DNA of 64,000 bases from Liolophura sinensis (lineage: Eukaryota > Mollusca > Polyplacophora > Chitonida > Chitonidae), in contig NW_027018006.1 of NCBI RefSeq assembly GCF_032854445.1, positions 62,001 through 126,000 on the forward strand. The letters run 5' to 3'. Position numbers and translations under genes: made by a program. Positions within the stretch are counted from its first letter, which is position 1. Each line of letters starts with the position of its first letter. Positions 26,601-40,400 of the stretch are shown in pieces. Below the pieces are notes generated by a model. That model was given only the letters and a program-made list of their open reading frames with translations, was not told where the DNA came from and ran no database searches.

Positions 26601-27495
26601 TACATGTAGATAAAGACATTGAGTTTGTCTTCGACTTAGAAGTAAGATATTTGCTGGGTGAGTTAAATGGGCTTGGCCCAAAGATTTGACGTCGTCTGGG
26701 CTACCGAAGGGCACATAACTTATAATGAAAAGTTGAATATAGTAATGACCAGTCGCGATTGTACATAGTTAATGTAGCCGATTTCAATTCGCAAAAAGAA
26801 CAGGCAAAAATCCAAAAGTAGAAAAACTGTTCCAATGCTGCTGGTAAGAGGCTAATCCGACGTATTTTGTGACGAGAAATCGAATGGTGCAAACCGCGTT
26901 GCTCTCCGACCAATACTTTTGGCTGTAGCCACAAATGAATAATCAATGATGTCAAGATCACGTGCCCAGCAACGGCTCTTAATCCATGGAAACCATAGAA
27001 ATTTGCAATTTTTCAACAGCTGGAGATGCCTGGCCCAACTGCGCATCTTTTGGCACCTTATTGATGTGGGTCAGTGTTCAATTGTACTTTTTACAGCAGA
27101 CTGTATCAAGTACCTTGTGTTTTTTTTATAAACAAATGGTGTGGTTTTTCTACATGTAGATAAAGACATTGAGATTGTCTTCGACTTAGAAGTAAGACAT
27201 TTGCTGGGTGAGTTAAATGGGCTTGGCCCAAAGATTTGACGTCGTCTGGGCTACCGAAGGGCACATAACTTATAATGAAAAGTTGAATATAGTAATGACC
27301 AGTCGCGATTGTACATAGTTAATGTAGCCGATTTCAATTCGCAAAAAGACCAGGCAAAAATCCAAAAGTGGAAAAACTGTTCCAATGCTGCTGGTAAGAG
27401 GCTAATCCGACGTATTTTGTGACGAGAAATCGAATGGTGCAAACCGCGTTGCTCTCCGACCAATACTTTTGGCTGTAGCCACAAATGAATAATCA
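23646..27495 (+). repeat. K-L-M-N-O block, copy P1 (7 monomers)
   Basis: Phase marks 23646 K, 24195 L, 24745 M, 25295 N, 25847 O, 26396 L', 26946 Q. K, M, O and Q begin CTTAATCCATGG followed by AAACCATAG instead of CTTACTCCATGG and AAACCAAGG. K has CAGACTGTATC, ATAAAGAAATGG and CATTCGCTGGG. L has TTTTCACAG and GATATTTGC. M ends with AAAATTAGAAAACC and CTGATAAG. N is preceded by ATGAATGATCAATG. O has ATAAACAAATGG and GAAATGCCG. Q has CCCAACTGCGC. Private differences include AAAAAAGGGAAAAC near 24062 and TTAACTGGG near 24464. Confidence 0.85.
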
Positions 27496-30258
27496 ATGAT
27501 GTCAAGATCACGTGCCCAGCAACGGCTCTTACTCCATGGAAACCAAGGAAATTTGCAATTTTTCAACAGCTGGAGATGCCTGGCCCAATTGCGCATCCTT
27601 TGGCACCTTATTGATGTGGGTCAGTGTTCAATTGTACTTTTTACAGCGGATTGTATCAAGTACCTTTTGTTTTTTTTATATACAAATGGTGTGGTTTTTC
27701 TACATGTAGATAAAGACATTGAGTTTGTCTTCGACTTAGAAGTAAGACATTTGCTGGGTGAGTTAAATGGGCTTGGCCCAAAGATTTGACGTCGTCTGGG
27801 CTACCGAAGGGCACATAACTTATAATGAAAAGTTGAATATAGTAATGACCAGTCGCGATTGTACATAGTTAATGTACCCGATTTCAATAAGCAAAAAGAC
27901 CAGGCAAAAACACAAAAGTGGAAAAACTGTTCCAATGCTGCTGGTAAGAGGCTAATCCGACGTATTTTGTGACGAGAAATCGAATGGTGCAAACCGCGTT
28001 GCTCTCCGACCAATACTTTTGGCTGTAGCCACAAATGAATAATCAATGATGTCAAGATCACGTGCCCAGCAACGGCTCTTACTCCATGGAAACCAAGGAA
28101 ATTTGCAATTTTCAACAGCTGGAGATGCCTGGCCCAATTGCGCATCCTTTGGCACCTTATTGATGTGGGTCAGTGTTCAATTGTACTTTTAACAAGCGGA
28201 TTGTATCAAGTACCTTTTGTTTTTTTTTATATACAAATGGTGTGGTTTTTCTACATGTAGATAAAGACATTGAGTTTGTCTTCGACTTAGAAGTAAGACA
28301 TTTGCTGGGTGAGTTAAATGGGCTTGGCCCAAAGATTTGACGTCGTCTGGGCTACCGAAGGGCACATAACTTATAATGAAAAGTTGAATATAGTAATGAC
28401 CAGTCGCGATTGTACATAGTTTAATGTACCCGTTTTCAATAAGCAAAAAGACCAGGCAAAAACACAAAAGTGGAAAAACTGTTCCAATGCTGCTGGTAAG
28501 AGGCTAATCCGACGTATTTTGTGACGAGAAATCGAATGGTGCAAACCGCGTTGCTCTCCGACCAATACTTTTGGCTGTAGCCACAAATGAATAATCAATG
28601 TAATCAATGATGTCAAGATCACGTGCCCAGCAACGGCTCTTACTCCATGGAAACCAAGGAAATTTGCAATTTTTCAACAGCTGGAGATGCCTGGGCCCAA
28701 TTGCGCATCCTTTGGCACCTTATTGATGTGGGTCAGTGTTCAATTGTACTTTTCACAGCGGATTGTATCAAGTACCTTTTGTTTTTTTTTATATACAAAT
28801 GGTGTGGTTTTTCTACATGTAGATAAAGACATTGAGTTTGTCTTCGACTTAGAAGTAAGACATTTGCTGGGTGAGTTAAATGGGCTTGGCCCAAAGATTT
28901 GACGTCGTCTGGGCTACCGAAGGGCACATAACTTATAATGAAAAGTTGAATATAGTAATGACCAGTCGCGATTGTACATAGTTAATGTAGCCGATTTCAA
29001 TAAGCAAAAAGAACAGGCAAAAATCCAAAAGTAGAAAAACTGTTCCAATGCTGCTGGTAAGAGGCTAATCCGACGTATTTTGTGACGAGAAATCGAATGG
29101 TGCAAACCGCGTTGCTCTCCGACCAATACTTTTGGCTGTAGCCACAAATGAATAATCAATGATGTCAAGATCACGTGCCCAGCAACGGCTCTTACTCCAT
29201 GGAAACCAAGGAAATTTGCAATTTTTCAACAGCTGGAGATGCCTGGCCCAATTGCGCATCCTTTGGCACCTTATTGATGTGGGTCAGTGTTCAATTGTAC
29301 TTTTTACAGCGGATTGTATCAAGTACCTTTTGTTTTTTTTATATACAAATGGTGTGGTTTTTCTACATGTAGATAAAGACATTGAGTTTGTCTTCGACTT
29401 AGAAGTAAGACATTTGCTGGGTGAGTTAAATGGGCTTGGCCCAAAGATTTGACGTCGTCTGGGCTACCGAAGGGCACATAACTTATAATGAAAAGTTGAA
29501 TATAGTAATGACCAGTCGCGATTGTACATATTTAATGTAGCCGATTTCAATTCGCAAAAAGACCAGGCAAAAATCCAAAAGTAGAAAAACTGTTCCAATG
29601 CTGCTGGTAAGAGGCTAATCCGACGTATTTTGTGACGAGAAATCGAATGGTGCAAACCGCGTTGCTCTCCGACCAATACTTTTGGCTGTAGCCACAAATG
29701 AATAATCAATGATGTCAAGATCACGTGCCCAGCAACGGCTCTTACTCCATGGAAACCAAGGAAATTTGCAATTTTTCAACAGCTGGAGATGCCTGGCCCA
29801 ATTGCGCATCCTTTGGCACCTTATTGATGTGGGTCAGTGTTCAATTGTACTTTTTACAGCGGATTGTATCAAGTACCTTTTGTTTTTTTTATATACAAAT
29901 GGTATGGTTTTTCTACATGTAGATAAAGACATTGAGTTTGTCTTCGACTTAGAAGTAAGACATTTGCTGGGTGAGTTAAATGGGCTTGGCCCAAAGATTT
30001 GACGTCGTCTGGGCTACCGAAGGGCACATAACTTATAATGAAAAGTTGAATATAGTAATGACCAGTGGCGATTGTACATAGTTAATGTAGCCGATTTCAA
30101 TTCGCAAAAAGAACAGGCAAAAATCCAAAAGTAGAAAACCTGTTCCAATGCTGCTGGTAAGAGGCTAATCCGATGTATTTTGTGACGAGAAATCGAATGG
30201 TGCAAACCGCGTTGCTCTCCGACCAATACTTTTGGCTGTAGCCACAAATGAATAATCA
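27496..30258 (+). repeat. Intermediate subarray of mixed monomers
   Basis: Phase marks 27496, 28046, 28607, 29159 and 29709. The monomer at 28607 is E-like (GGGCCC, TTTTCACAG, nine T) and is nearly the same as those at 38519 and 39621. A nine-base tandem duplication TAATCAATG sits at 28592-28609. A run of small indels lies between about 28100 and 28440. Confidence 0.75.
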
Positions 30259-33200
30259 ATGATGTCAAGATCACGTGCCCAGCAACAGCTCTTACTCCAT
30301 GGAAACCAAAAAAATTTGCAATTTTTCAACAGCTGGAGATGCCTGGCCCAATTGCGCATCCTTTGGCACCTTATTGATGTGGGTCAGTGTTCAATTGTAC
30401 TTTTTACAGCGGATTGTATCAAGTACCATTTGTTTTTTTTATATACAAATGGTGTGGTTTTTCTACATGTAGATAAAGACATTGAGATTGTCTTCGACTT
30501 AGAAGTAAGACATTTGCTGGGTGAGTTAAATGGGCTAAGTCCAAAGAATTGACGTCGTCTGGGCTACCGAAGGGCACATAACTTATAATGAAAAGTTGAA
30601 TATAGTAATGACCAGTCGCGATTGTACATAGTTAATGTAGCCGATTTCAATTCGCAAAAAGACCAGGCAAAAATCCAAAAGTAGAAAAACTGTTCAAATG
30701 CTGCTGGTAAGAGGCTAATCCGACGTATTTTGTGACGAGAAATCGAATGGTGCAAATCGCGTTGCTCTCCGACCAATACTTTTGGCTGTAGCCACAAATG
30801 AATAATCAATGATGTCAAGATCACGTGCCCAGCAACGGCTCTTACTCCATGGAAACCAAGGAAATTTGCAATTTTTCAACAGCTGGAGATGCCTGACCCA
30901 ATTGCGCATCCGTTGGCACCTTATTGATGTGGGTCAGTGTTCAATTGTACTTTTTACAGCGGATTGTATCAAGTACCATTTGTTTTTTTGATATACAAAT
31001 GGTGTGGTTTTTCTACATGTAGATAAAGACATTGAGATTGTCTTCGACTTAGAAGTAAGACATTTGCTGGGTGAGTTAAATGGGCTTGGCCCAAAGATTT
31101 GACGTCGTCTGGGCTACCGAAGGGCACATAACTTATAATGAAAAGTTGAATATAGTAATGACCAGTCGCGATTGTACATAGTTAATGTAGCCGATTTCAA
31201 TTCGCAAAAAGAACAGGCAAAAATTCAAAAGTAGAAAAACTGTTCCAATGCTGCTGGTAAGAGGCTAATCCGACGTATTTTGTGACGAGAAATCGAATGG
31301 TGCAAACCGCGTTGCTCTCCGACCAATACTTTTGGCTGTAGCCACAAATGAATAATCAATGATGTCAAGATCACGTGCCCAGCAACGGCTCTTACTCCAT
31401 GGAAACCAAGGAAATTTGCAATTTTTCAACAGCTGGAGATGCCTGGCCCAATTGCGCATCCTTTGGCACCTTATCGATGTGGGTCAGTGTTCAATTGTAC
31501 TTTTTACAGCGGATTGTATCAAGTACCATTTGTTTTTTTTGATATACAAATGGTGTGGTTTTTCTACATGTAGATAAAGACATTGAGTTTTTCTTCGACT
31601 TAGAAGTAAGACATTTGCTGGGTGAGTTAAATGGGCTTGGCCCAAAGATTTGACGTCGTCTGGGCTACCGAAGGGCACATAACTTATAATGAAAAGTTGA
31701 ATATAGTAATGACCAGTCGCGATTGTACATAGTTAATGTAGCCGATTTCAATAAGCAAAAAGACCAGGCAAAAATCCAAAAGTGGAAAAACTGTTCCAAT
31801 TCTGCTGGTAAGAGGCTAATCCGACGTATTTTGTGACGAGAAATCGAATGGTGCAAACCGCGTTGCTCTCCGACCAATACTTTTGGCTGTAGCCACAAAT
31901 GAATAATCAATGATGTCAAGATCACGTGCCCAGCAACGGCTCTTACTCCATGGAAACCAAGGAAATTTGCAATTTTTCAACAGCTGGAGATGCCTGGGCC
32001 AATTGCGCATCCTTTGGCACCTTATTGATGTGGGTCAGTGTTCAATTGTACTTTTCACAGCGGATTGTATCAAGTACCTTTTGTTTTTTTTATATACAAA
32101 TGGTGTGGTTTTTCTACATGTAGATAAAGACATTGAGTTTGTCTTCGACTTAGAAGTAAGACATTTGCTGGGTGAGTTAAATGGGCTTGGCCCAAAGATT
32201 TGACGTCGTCTGGGCTACCGAAGGGCACATAACTTATAATGAAAAGTTGAATATAGTAATGACCAGTCGCGATTGTACATAGTTAATGTAGCCGATTTCA
32301 ATTCGCAAAAAGAACAGGCAAAAATCCAAAAGTAGAAAAACTGTTCCAATGCTGCTGGTAAGAGGCTAATCCGACGTATTTTGTGACGAGAAATCGAATG
32401 GTGCAAACCGCGTTGCTCTCCGACCAATACTTTTGGCTGTAGCCACAAATGAATAATCAATGATGTCAAGATCACGTGCCCAGCAACGGCTCTTACTCCA
32501 TGGAAACCAAGGAAATTTGCAATTTTTCAACAGCTGGAGATGCCTGGCCCAATTGCGCATCCTTTGGCACCTTATTGATGTGGGTCAGTGTTCAATTGTA
32601 CTTTTTACAGCGGATTGTATCAAGTACCTTTTGTTTTTTTTATATACAAATGGTGTGGTTTTTCTACATGTAGATAAAGACATTGAGTTTGTCTTCGACT
32701 TAGAAGTAAGACATTTGCTGGGTGAGTTAAATGGGCTTGGCCCAAAGATTTGACGTCGTCTGGGCTACCGAAGGGCACATAACTTATAATGAAAAGTTGA
32801 ATATAGTAATGACCAGTCGCGATTGTACATAGTTAATGTAGCCGATTTCAATTCGCAAAAAGAACAGGCAAAAATCCAAAAGTAGAAAAACTGTTCCAAT
32901 GCTGCTGGTAAGAGGCTAATCCGACGTATTTTGTGACGAGAAATCGAATGGTGCAAACCGCGTTGCTCTCCGACCAATACTTTTGGCTGTAGCCACAAAT
33001 GAATAATCAATGATGTCAAGATCACGTGCCCAGCAACGGCTCTTACTCCATGGAAACCAAGGAAATTTGCAATTTTTCAACAGCTGGAGATGCCTGACCC
33101 AATTGCGCATCCGTTGGCACCTTATTGATGTGGGTCAGTGTTCAATTGTACTTTTTACAGCGGATTGTATCAAGTACCATTTGTTTTTTTGATATACAAA

Positions 33201-36200
33201 TGGTGTGGTTTTTCTACATGTAGATAAAGACATTGAGATTGTCTTCGACTTAGAAGTAAGACATTTGCTGGGTGAGTTAAATGGGCTTGGCCCAAAGATT
33301 TGACGTCGTCTGGGCTACCGAAGGGCACATAACTTATAATGAAAAGTTGAATATAGTAATGACCAGTCGCGATTGTACATAGTTAATGTACCCGATTTCA
33401 ATTCGCAAAAAGAACAGGCAAAAATCCAAAAGTGGAAAAACTGTTCCAATGCTGCTGGTAAGAGGCTAATCCGACGTATTTTGTGACGAGAAATCGAATG
33501 GTGCAAACCGCGTTGCTCTCCGACCAATACTTTTGGCTGTAGCCACAAATGAATAATCAATGATGTCAAGATCACGTGCCCAGCAACGGCTCTTACTCCA
33601 TGGAAACCAAGGAAATTTGCAATTTTTCAACAGCTGGAGATGCCTGGCCCAATTGCGCATCCTTTGGCACCTTATTGATGTGGGTCAGTGTTCAATTGTA
33701 CTTTTTACAGCGGATTGTATCAAGTACCTTTTGTTTTTTTTTTTGATATACAAATGGTGTGGTTTTTCTACATGTAGATAAAGACATTGAGTTTGTCTTC
33801 GACTTAGAAGTAAGACATTTGCTGGGTGAGTTAAATGGGCTTGGCCCAAAGATTTGACGTCGTCTGGGCTACCGAAGGGCACATAACTTATAATGAAAAG
33901 TTGAATATAGTAATGACCAGTCGCGATTGTACATAGTTAATGTAGCCGATTTCAATAAGCAAAAAGAACAGGCAAAAATTCAAAAGTAGAAAAACTGTTC
34001 CAATGCTGCTGGTAAGAGGCTAATCCGACGTATTTTGTGACGAGAAATCGAATGGTGCAAACCGCGTTGCTCTCCGACCAATACTTTTGGCTGTAGCCAC
34101 AAATGAATAATCAATGATGTCAAGATCACGTGCCCAGCAACGGCTCTTACTCCATGGAAACCAAGGAAATTTGCAATTTTTCAACAGCTGGAGATGCCTG
34201 ACCCAATTGCGCATCCTTTGGCACCTTATTGATGTGGGTCAGTGTTCAATTGTACTTTTCACAGCGGATTGTATCAAGTACCTTTTGTTTTTTTTATATA
34301 CAAATGGTGTGGTTTTTCTACATGTAGATAAAGACATTGAGTTTGTCTTCGACTTAGAAGTAAGACATTTGCTGGGTGAGTTAAATGGGCTTGGCCCAAA
34401 GATTTGACGTCGTCTGGGCTACCGAAGGGCACATAACTTATAATGAAAAGTTGAATATAGTAATGACCAGTCGCGATTGTACATAGTTAATGTAGCCGAT
34501 TTCAATTCGCAAAAAGAACAGGCAAAAATCCAAAAGTAGAAAAACTGTTCCAATGCTGCTGGTAAGAGGCTAATCCGACGTATTTTGTGACGAGAAATCG
34601 AATGGTGCAAACCGCGTTGCTCTCCGACCAATACTTTTGGCTGTAGCCACAAATGAATAATCAATGATGTCAAGATCACGTGCCCAGCAACGGCTCTTAC
34701 TCCATGGAAACCAAGGAAATTTGCAATTTTTCAACAGCTGGAGATGCCTGGCCCAATTGCGCATCCTTTGGCACCTTATTGATGTGGGTCAGTGTTCAAT
34801 TGTACTTTTTACAGCGGATTGTATCAAGTACCTTTTGTTTTTTTTTGATATACAAATGGTGTGGTTTTTCTACATGTGGATAAAGACATTGAGTTTGTCT
34901 TCGACTTAGAAGTAAGACATTTGCTGGGTGAGTTAAATGGGCTTGGCCCAAAGATTTGACGTCGTCTGGGCTACCGAAGGGCACATAACTTATAATGAAA
35001 AGTTGAATATAGTAATGACCAGTCGCGATTGTACATAGATAATGTAGCCGATTTCAATTCGCAAAAAGAACAGGCAAAAATCCAAAAGTAGAAAAACTGT
35101 TCCAATGCTGCTGGTAAGAGGCTAATCCGACGTATTTTGTGACGAGAAATCGAATGGTGCAAACCGCGTTGCTCTCCGACCAATACTTTTGGCTGTAGCC
35201 ACAAATGAATAATCAATGATGTCAAGATCACGTGCCCAGCAACAGCTCTTACTCCATGGAAACCCAAAAAATTTTCAATTTTTCAACAGCTGGAGATGCC
35301 TGGCCCAATTGCACATCCTTTGGCACCTTATTGATGTGGGTCAGTGTTCAATTGTACTTTTTACAGCGGATTGTATCAAGTACCTTTTGTTTTTTTTATA
35401 TACAAATGGTGTGGTTTTTCTACATGTAGATAAAGACATTGAGATTGTCTTCGACTTAGAAGTAAGACATTTGCTGGGTGAGTTAAATGGGCTAGGTCCA
35501 AAGATTTGACGTCGTCTGGGCTACCGAAGGGCACATAACTTATAATGAAAAGTTGAATATAGTAATGACCAGTCGCGATTGTACATAGTTAATGTACCCG
35601 ATTTCAATTCGCAAAAAGACCAGGCAAAAATCCAAAAGTAGAAAAACTGTTCAAATGCTGCTGGTAAGAGGCTAATCCGACGTATTTTGTGACGAGAAAT
35701 CGAATGGTGCAAACCGCGTTGCTCTCCGACCAATACTTTTGGCTGTAGCCACAAATGAATAATCAATGATGTCAAGATCACGTGCCCAGCAACGGCTCTT
35801 ACTCCATGGAAACCAAGGAAATTTGCAATTTTTCAACAGCTGGAGATGCCTGACCCAATTGCGCATCCGTTGGCACCTTATTGATGTGGGTCAGTGTTCA
35901 ATTGTACTTTTTACAGCGGATTGTATCAAGTACCATTTGTTTTTTTTGATATACAAATGGTGTGGTTTTTCTACATGTAGATAAAGACATTGAGATTGTC
36001 TTCGACTTAGAAGTAAGACATTTGCTGGGTGAGTTAAATGGGCTTGGCCCAAAGATTTGACGTCGTCTGGGCTACCGAAGGGCACATAACTTATAATGAA
36101 AAGTTGAATATAGTAATGACCAGTCGCGATTCATAGTTAATGTAGGCCGATTTCAATAAGCAAAAAGAACAGGCAAAAATTCAAAAGTAGAAAAACTGTT

Positions 36201-37418
36201 CCAATGCTGCTGGTAAGAGCTAATCCGACGTATTTTGTGACGAGAAATCGAATGGTGCAAACCGCGTTGCTCTCCGACCAATACTTTTGGCTGTAGCCAC
36301 AAATGAATAATCAATGATGTCAAGATCACGTGCCCAGCAACGGCTCTTACTCATGGAAACCAAGGAGAATTTGCAATTTTTCAACAGCTGGAGATGCCTG
36401 ACCCAATTGCGCATCCTTTGGCACCTTATCGATGTGGGTCAGTGTTCAATTGTACTTTTTACAGCGGATTGTATCAAGTACCATTTGTTTTTTTTGATAT
36501 ACAAATGGTGTGGTTTTTCTACATGTAGATAAAGACATTGAGTTTTTCTTTCGACTTAGAAGTAAGACATTTGCTGGGTGAGTTAAATGGGCTTGGCCCA
36601 AAGATTTGACGTCGTCTGGGCTACCGAAGGGCACATAACTTATAATGAAAAGTTGAATATAGTAATGACCAGTCGCGATTGTACATAAGTAATGTAGCCG
36701 ATTTCAATAAGCAAAAGACCAGGCAAAAAATCCAAAAGTGGGAAAAACTGTTCCAATTCTGCTGGTAAGAGGCTAATCCGACGTATTTTGTGACGAGAAA
36801 TCGAATGTGCAAACCGCGTTGCTCTCCGACCAATACTTTTGGCTGTAGCCACAAATGAATAATCAATGATGTCAAGATCACGTGCCCAGCAACGGCTCTT
36901 ACTCCATGGAAACCAAGGAAATTTGCAATTTTTCAAGCAGCTGGAGATGCCTGGGCCCAATTGCGCATCCTTGGCACCTTATTGATGTGGTCAGTGTTCA
37001 ATTGTACTTTTCACAGCGGATTGTATCAAGTACCTTTTGTTTTTTTTATATACAAAATGGTGTGGTTTTTCTACATGTAGATAAAGACATTGAGTTTGTC
37101 TTCGACTTAGAAGTAAGACATTTGGCTGGGTGAGTTAAATGGGCTTGGCCCAAAGATTTGACGTCGTCTTGGGCTACCGAAGGGCACATAACTTATAATG
37201 AAAAGTTGAATATAGTAATGACCAGTCGCGATTGTACATAGTTAATGTAGCCGATTTCAATTCGCAAAAAGAACAGGCAAAAATCCAAAAGTGGAAAAAC
37301 TGTTCCAATGCTGCTGGTAAGAGGCTAATCCGACGTATTTTGTGACGAGAAATCGAATGGTGCAAACCGCGTTGCTTTCCGACCAATACTTTTGGCTGTA
37401 GCCACAAATGAATAATCA
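30259..37418 (+). repeat. Higher-order repeat cluster 2 (A-F monomers)
   Basis: Phase marks and classes: 30259 A, 30809 B, 31359 D, 31910 E-like, 32460 F, 33010 B, 33560 C, 34114 D/E hybrid, 34664 unclassified, 35216 A, 35766 B, 36314 D, 36866 E. A is always followed by B and D by E, as in cluster 1. The monomer at 34114 joins the D-type TGACCCAATTG to the E-type TTTTCACAG without GGGCCC, which looks like a crossover product. The monomer at 31910 has lost one base, giving TGGGCCAATTG. The A monomers here and at 14286 share CAACAGCTC and an A-rich stretch after ACCAA or ACCCA. Confidence 0.75.
36130..37172 (+). other. Cluster of single-base indels
   Basis: About 17 small insertions or deletions fall in roughly 1.04 kb, for example loss of GTA near 36132, an extra G near 36145, AAGAGCTAATCC near 36215, ACTCATGG near 36350, CATAAGTAATG near 36685, GCAAAAGACC near 36711, CGAATGTGC near 36803, TCAAGCAGC near 36934, TACAAAATGG near 37051 and GTCTTGGGC near 37167. 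Most monomers have none or one. Many lie in short homopolymers. A stretch of poorly polished long-read consensus is the simplest explanation. Confidence 0.7.
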
Positions 37419-40400
37419 ATGATGTCAAGATCACGTGCCCAGCAACGGCTCTTACTCCATGGAAACCAAGGAAATTTGCAATTTTTCAACAGCTGGAGAT
37501 GCCTGGCCCAATTGCGCATCCTTTGGCACCTTATTGATGTGGGTCAGTGTTCAATTGTACTTTTTACAGCGGATTGTATCAAGTACCTTGTGTTTTTTTT
37601 ATATACAAATGGTGTGGTTTTTCTACATGTAGATAAAGACATTGAGTTTGTCTTCGACTTAGAAGTAAGACATTTGCTGGGTGAGTTAAATGGGCTTGGC
37701 CCAAAGATTTGACGTCGTCTGGGCTACCGAAGGGCACATAACTTATAATGAAAAGTTGAATATAGTAATGACCAGTGGCGATTGTACATAGTTAATGTAC
37801 CCGATTTCAATAAGCAAAAAGACCAGGCAAAAACACAAAAGTGGAAAAACTGTTCCAATGCTGCTGGAAAGAGGCTAATCCGACGTATTTTGTGACGAGA
37901 AATCGAATGGTGCAAAACCGCGTTGCTCTCCGACCAATACTTTTGGCTGTAGCCACAAATGAATAATCAATGATGTCAAGATCACGTGCCCAGCAACGGC
38001 TCTTACTCCATGGAAACCAAGGAAATTTGCAATTTTTCAACAGCTGGAGATGCCTGGCCCAATTGCGCATCCTTTGGCACCTTATTGATGTGGGTCAGTG
38101 TTCAATTGTACTTTTTACAGCGGATTGTATCAAGTACCTTTTGTTTTTTTTATATACAAATGGTGTGGTTTTTCTACATGTAGATAAAGACATTGAGTTT
38201 GTCTTCGACTTAGAAGTAAGACATTTGCTGGTGAGTTAAATAGGCTTGGCCCAAAGATTTGACGTCGTCTGGGCTACCGAAGGGCACATAACTTATAATG
38301 AAAAGTTGAATATAGTAATGACCAGTCGCGATTGTACATAGTTAATGTACCCGATTTCAATAAGCCAAAAGACCAGGCAAAAACACAAAAGTGGAAAAAC
38401 TGTTCCAATGCTGCTGGAAAGAGGCTAATCCGACGTATTTTGTGACGAGAAATCGAATGGTGCAAACCGCGTTGCTCTCCGACCAATACTTTTGGCTGTA
38501 GCCACAAATGAATAATCAATGATGTCAAGATCACGTGCCCAGCAACGGCTCTTACTCCATGGAAACCAAGGAAATTTGCAATTTTTCAACAGCTGGAGAT
38601 GCCTGGGCCCAATTGCGCATCCTTTGGCACCTTATTGATGTGGGTCAGTGTTCAATTGTACTTTTCACAGCGGATTGTATCAAGTACCTTTTGTTTTTTT
38701 TTATATACAAATGGTGTGGTTTTTCTACATGTAGATAAAGACATTGAGTTTGTCTTCGACTTAGAAGTAAGACATTTGCTGGGTGAGTTAAATGGGCTTG
38801 GCCCAAAGATTTGACGTCGTCTGGGCTACCGAAGGGCACATAACTTATAATGAAAAGTTGAATATAGTAATGACCAGTCGCGATTGTACATAGTTAATGT
38901 AGCCGATTTCAATAAGCAAAAAGAACAGGCAAAAATCCAAAAGTAGAAAAACTGTTCCAATGCTGCTGGTAAGAGGCTAATCCGACGTATTTTGTGACGA
39001 GAAATCGAATGGTGCAAACCGCGTTGCTTTCCGACCAATACTTTTGGCTGTAGCCACAAATGAATAATCAATGATGTCAAGATCACGTGCCCAGCAACGG
39101 CTCTTACTCCATGGAAACCAAGGAAATTTGCAATTTTTCAACAGCTGGAGATGCCTGGCCCAATTGCGCATCCTTTGGCACCTTATTGATGTGGGTCAGT
39201 GTTCAATTGTACTTTTTACAGCGGATTGTATCAAGTACCTTTTGTTTTTTTTATATACAAATGGTGTGGTTTTTCTACATGTAGATAAAGACATTGAGTT
39301 TGTCTTCGACTTAGAAGTAAGACATTTGCTGGGTGAGTTAAATAGGCTTGGCCCAAAGATTTGACGTCGTCTGGGCTACCGAAGGGCACATAACTTATAA
39401 TGAAAAGTTGAATATAGTAATGACCAGTCGCGATTGTACATAGTTAATGTACCCGATTTCAATAAGCCAAAAGACCAGGCAAAAACACAAAAGTGGAAAA
39501 ACTGTTCCAATGCTGCTGGAAAGAGGCTAATCCGACGTATTTTGTGACGAGAAATCGAATGGTGCAAACCGCGTTGCTCTCCGACCAATACTTTTGGCTG
39601 TAGCCACAAATGAATAATCAATGATGTCAAGATCACGTGCCCAGCAACGGCTCTTACTCCATGGAAACCAAGGAAATTTGCAATTTTTCAACAGCTGGAG
39701 ATGCCTGGGCCCAATTGCGCATCCTTTGGCACCTTATTGATGTGGGTCAGTGTTCAATTGTACTTTTCACAGCGGATTGTATCAAGTACCTTTTGTTTTT
39801 TTTTATATACAAATGGTGTGGTTTTTCTACATGTAGATAAAGACATTGAGTTTGTCTTCGACTTAGAAGTAAGACATTTGCTGGGTGAGTTAAATGGGCT
39901 TGGCCCAAAGATTTGACGTCGTCTGGGCTACCGAAGGGCACATAACTTATAATGAAAAGTTGAATATAGTAATGACCAGTCGCGATTGTACATAGTTAAT
40001 GTAGCCGATTTCAATAAGCAAAAAGAACAGGCAAAAATCCAAAAGTAGAAAAACTGTTCCAATGCTGCTGGTAAGAGGCTAATCCGACGTATTTTGTGAC
40101 GAGAAATCGAATGGTGCAAACCGCGTTGCTTTCCGACCAATACTTTTGGCTGTAGCCACAAATGAATAATCAATGATGTCAAGATCACGTGCCCAGCAAC
40201 GGCTCTTACTCCATGGAAACCAAGGAAATTTGCAATTTTTCAACAGCTGGAGATGCCTGGCCCAATTGCGCATCCTTTGGCACCTTATTGATGTGGGTCA
40301 GTGTTCAATTGTACTTTTTACAGCGGATTGTATCAAGTACCTTTTGTTTTTTTATATACAAATGGTGTGGTTTTTCTACATGTAGATAAAGACATTGAGT

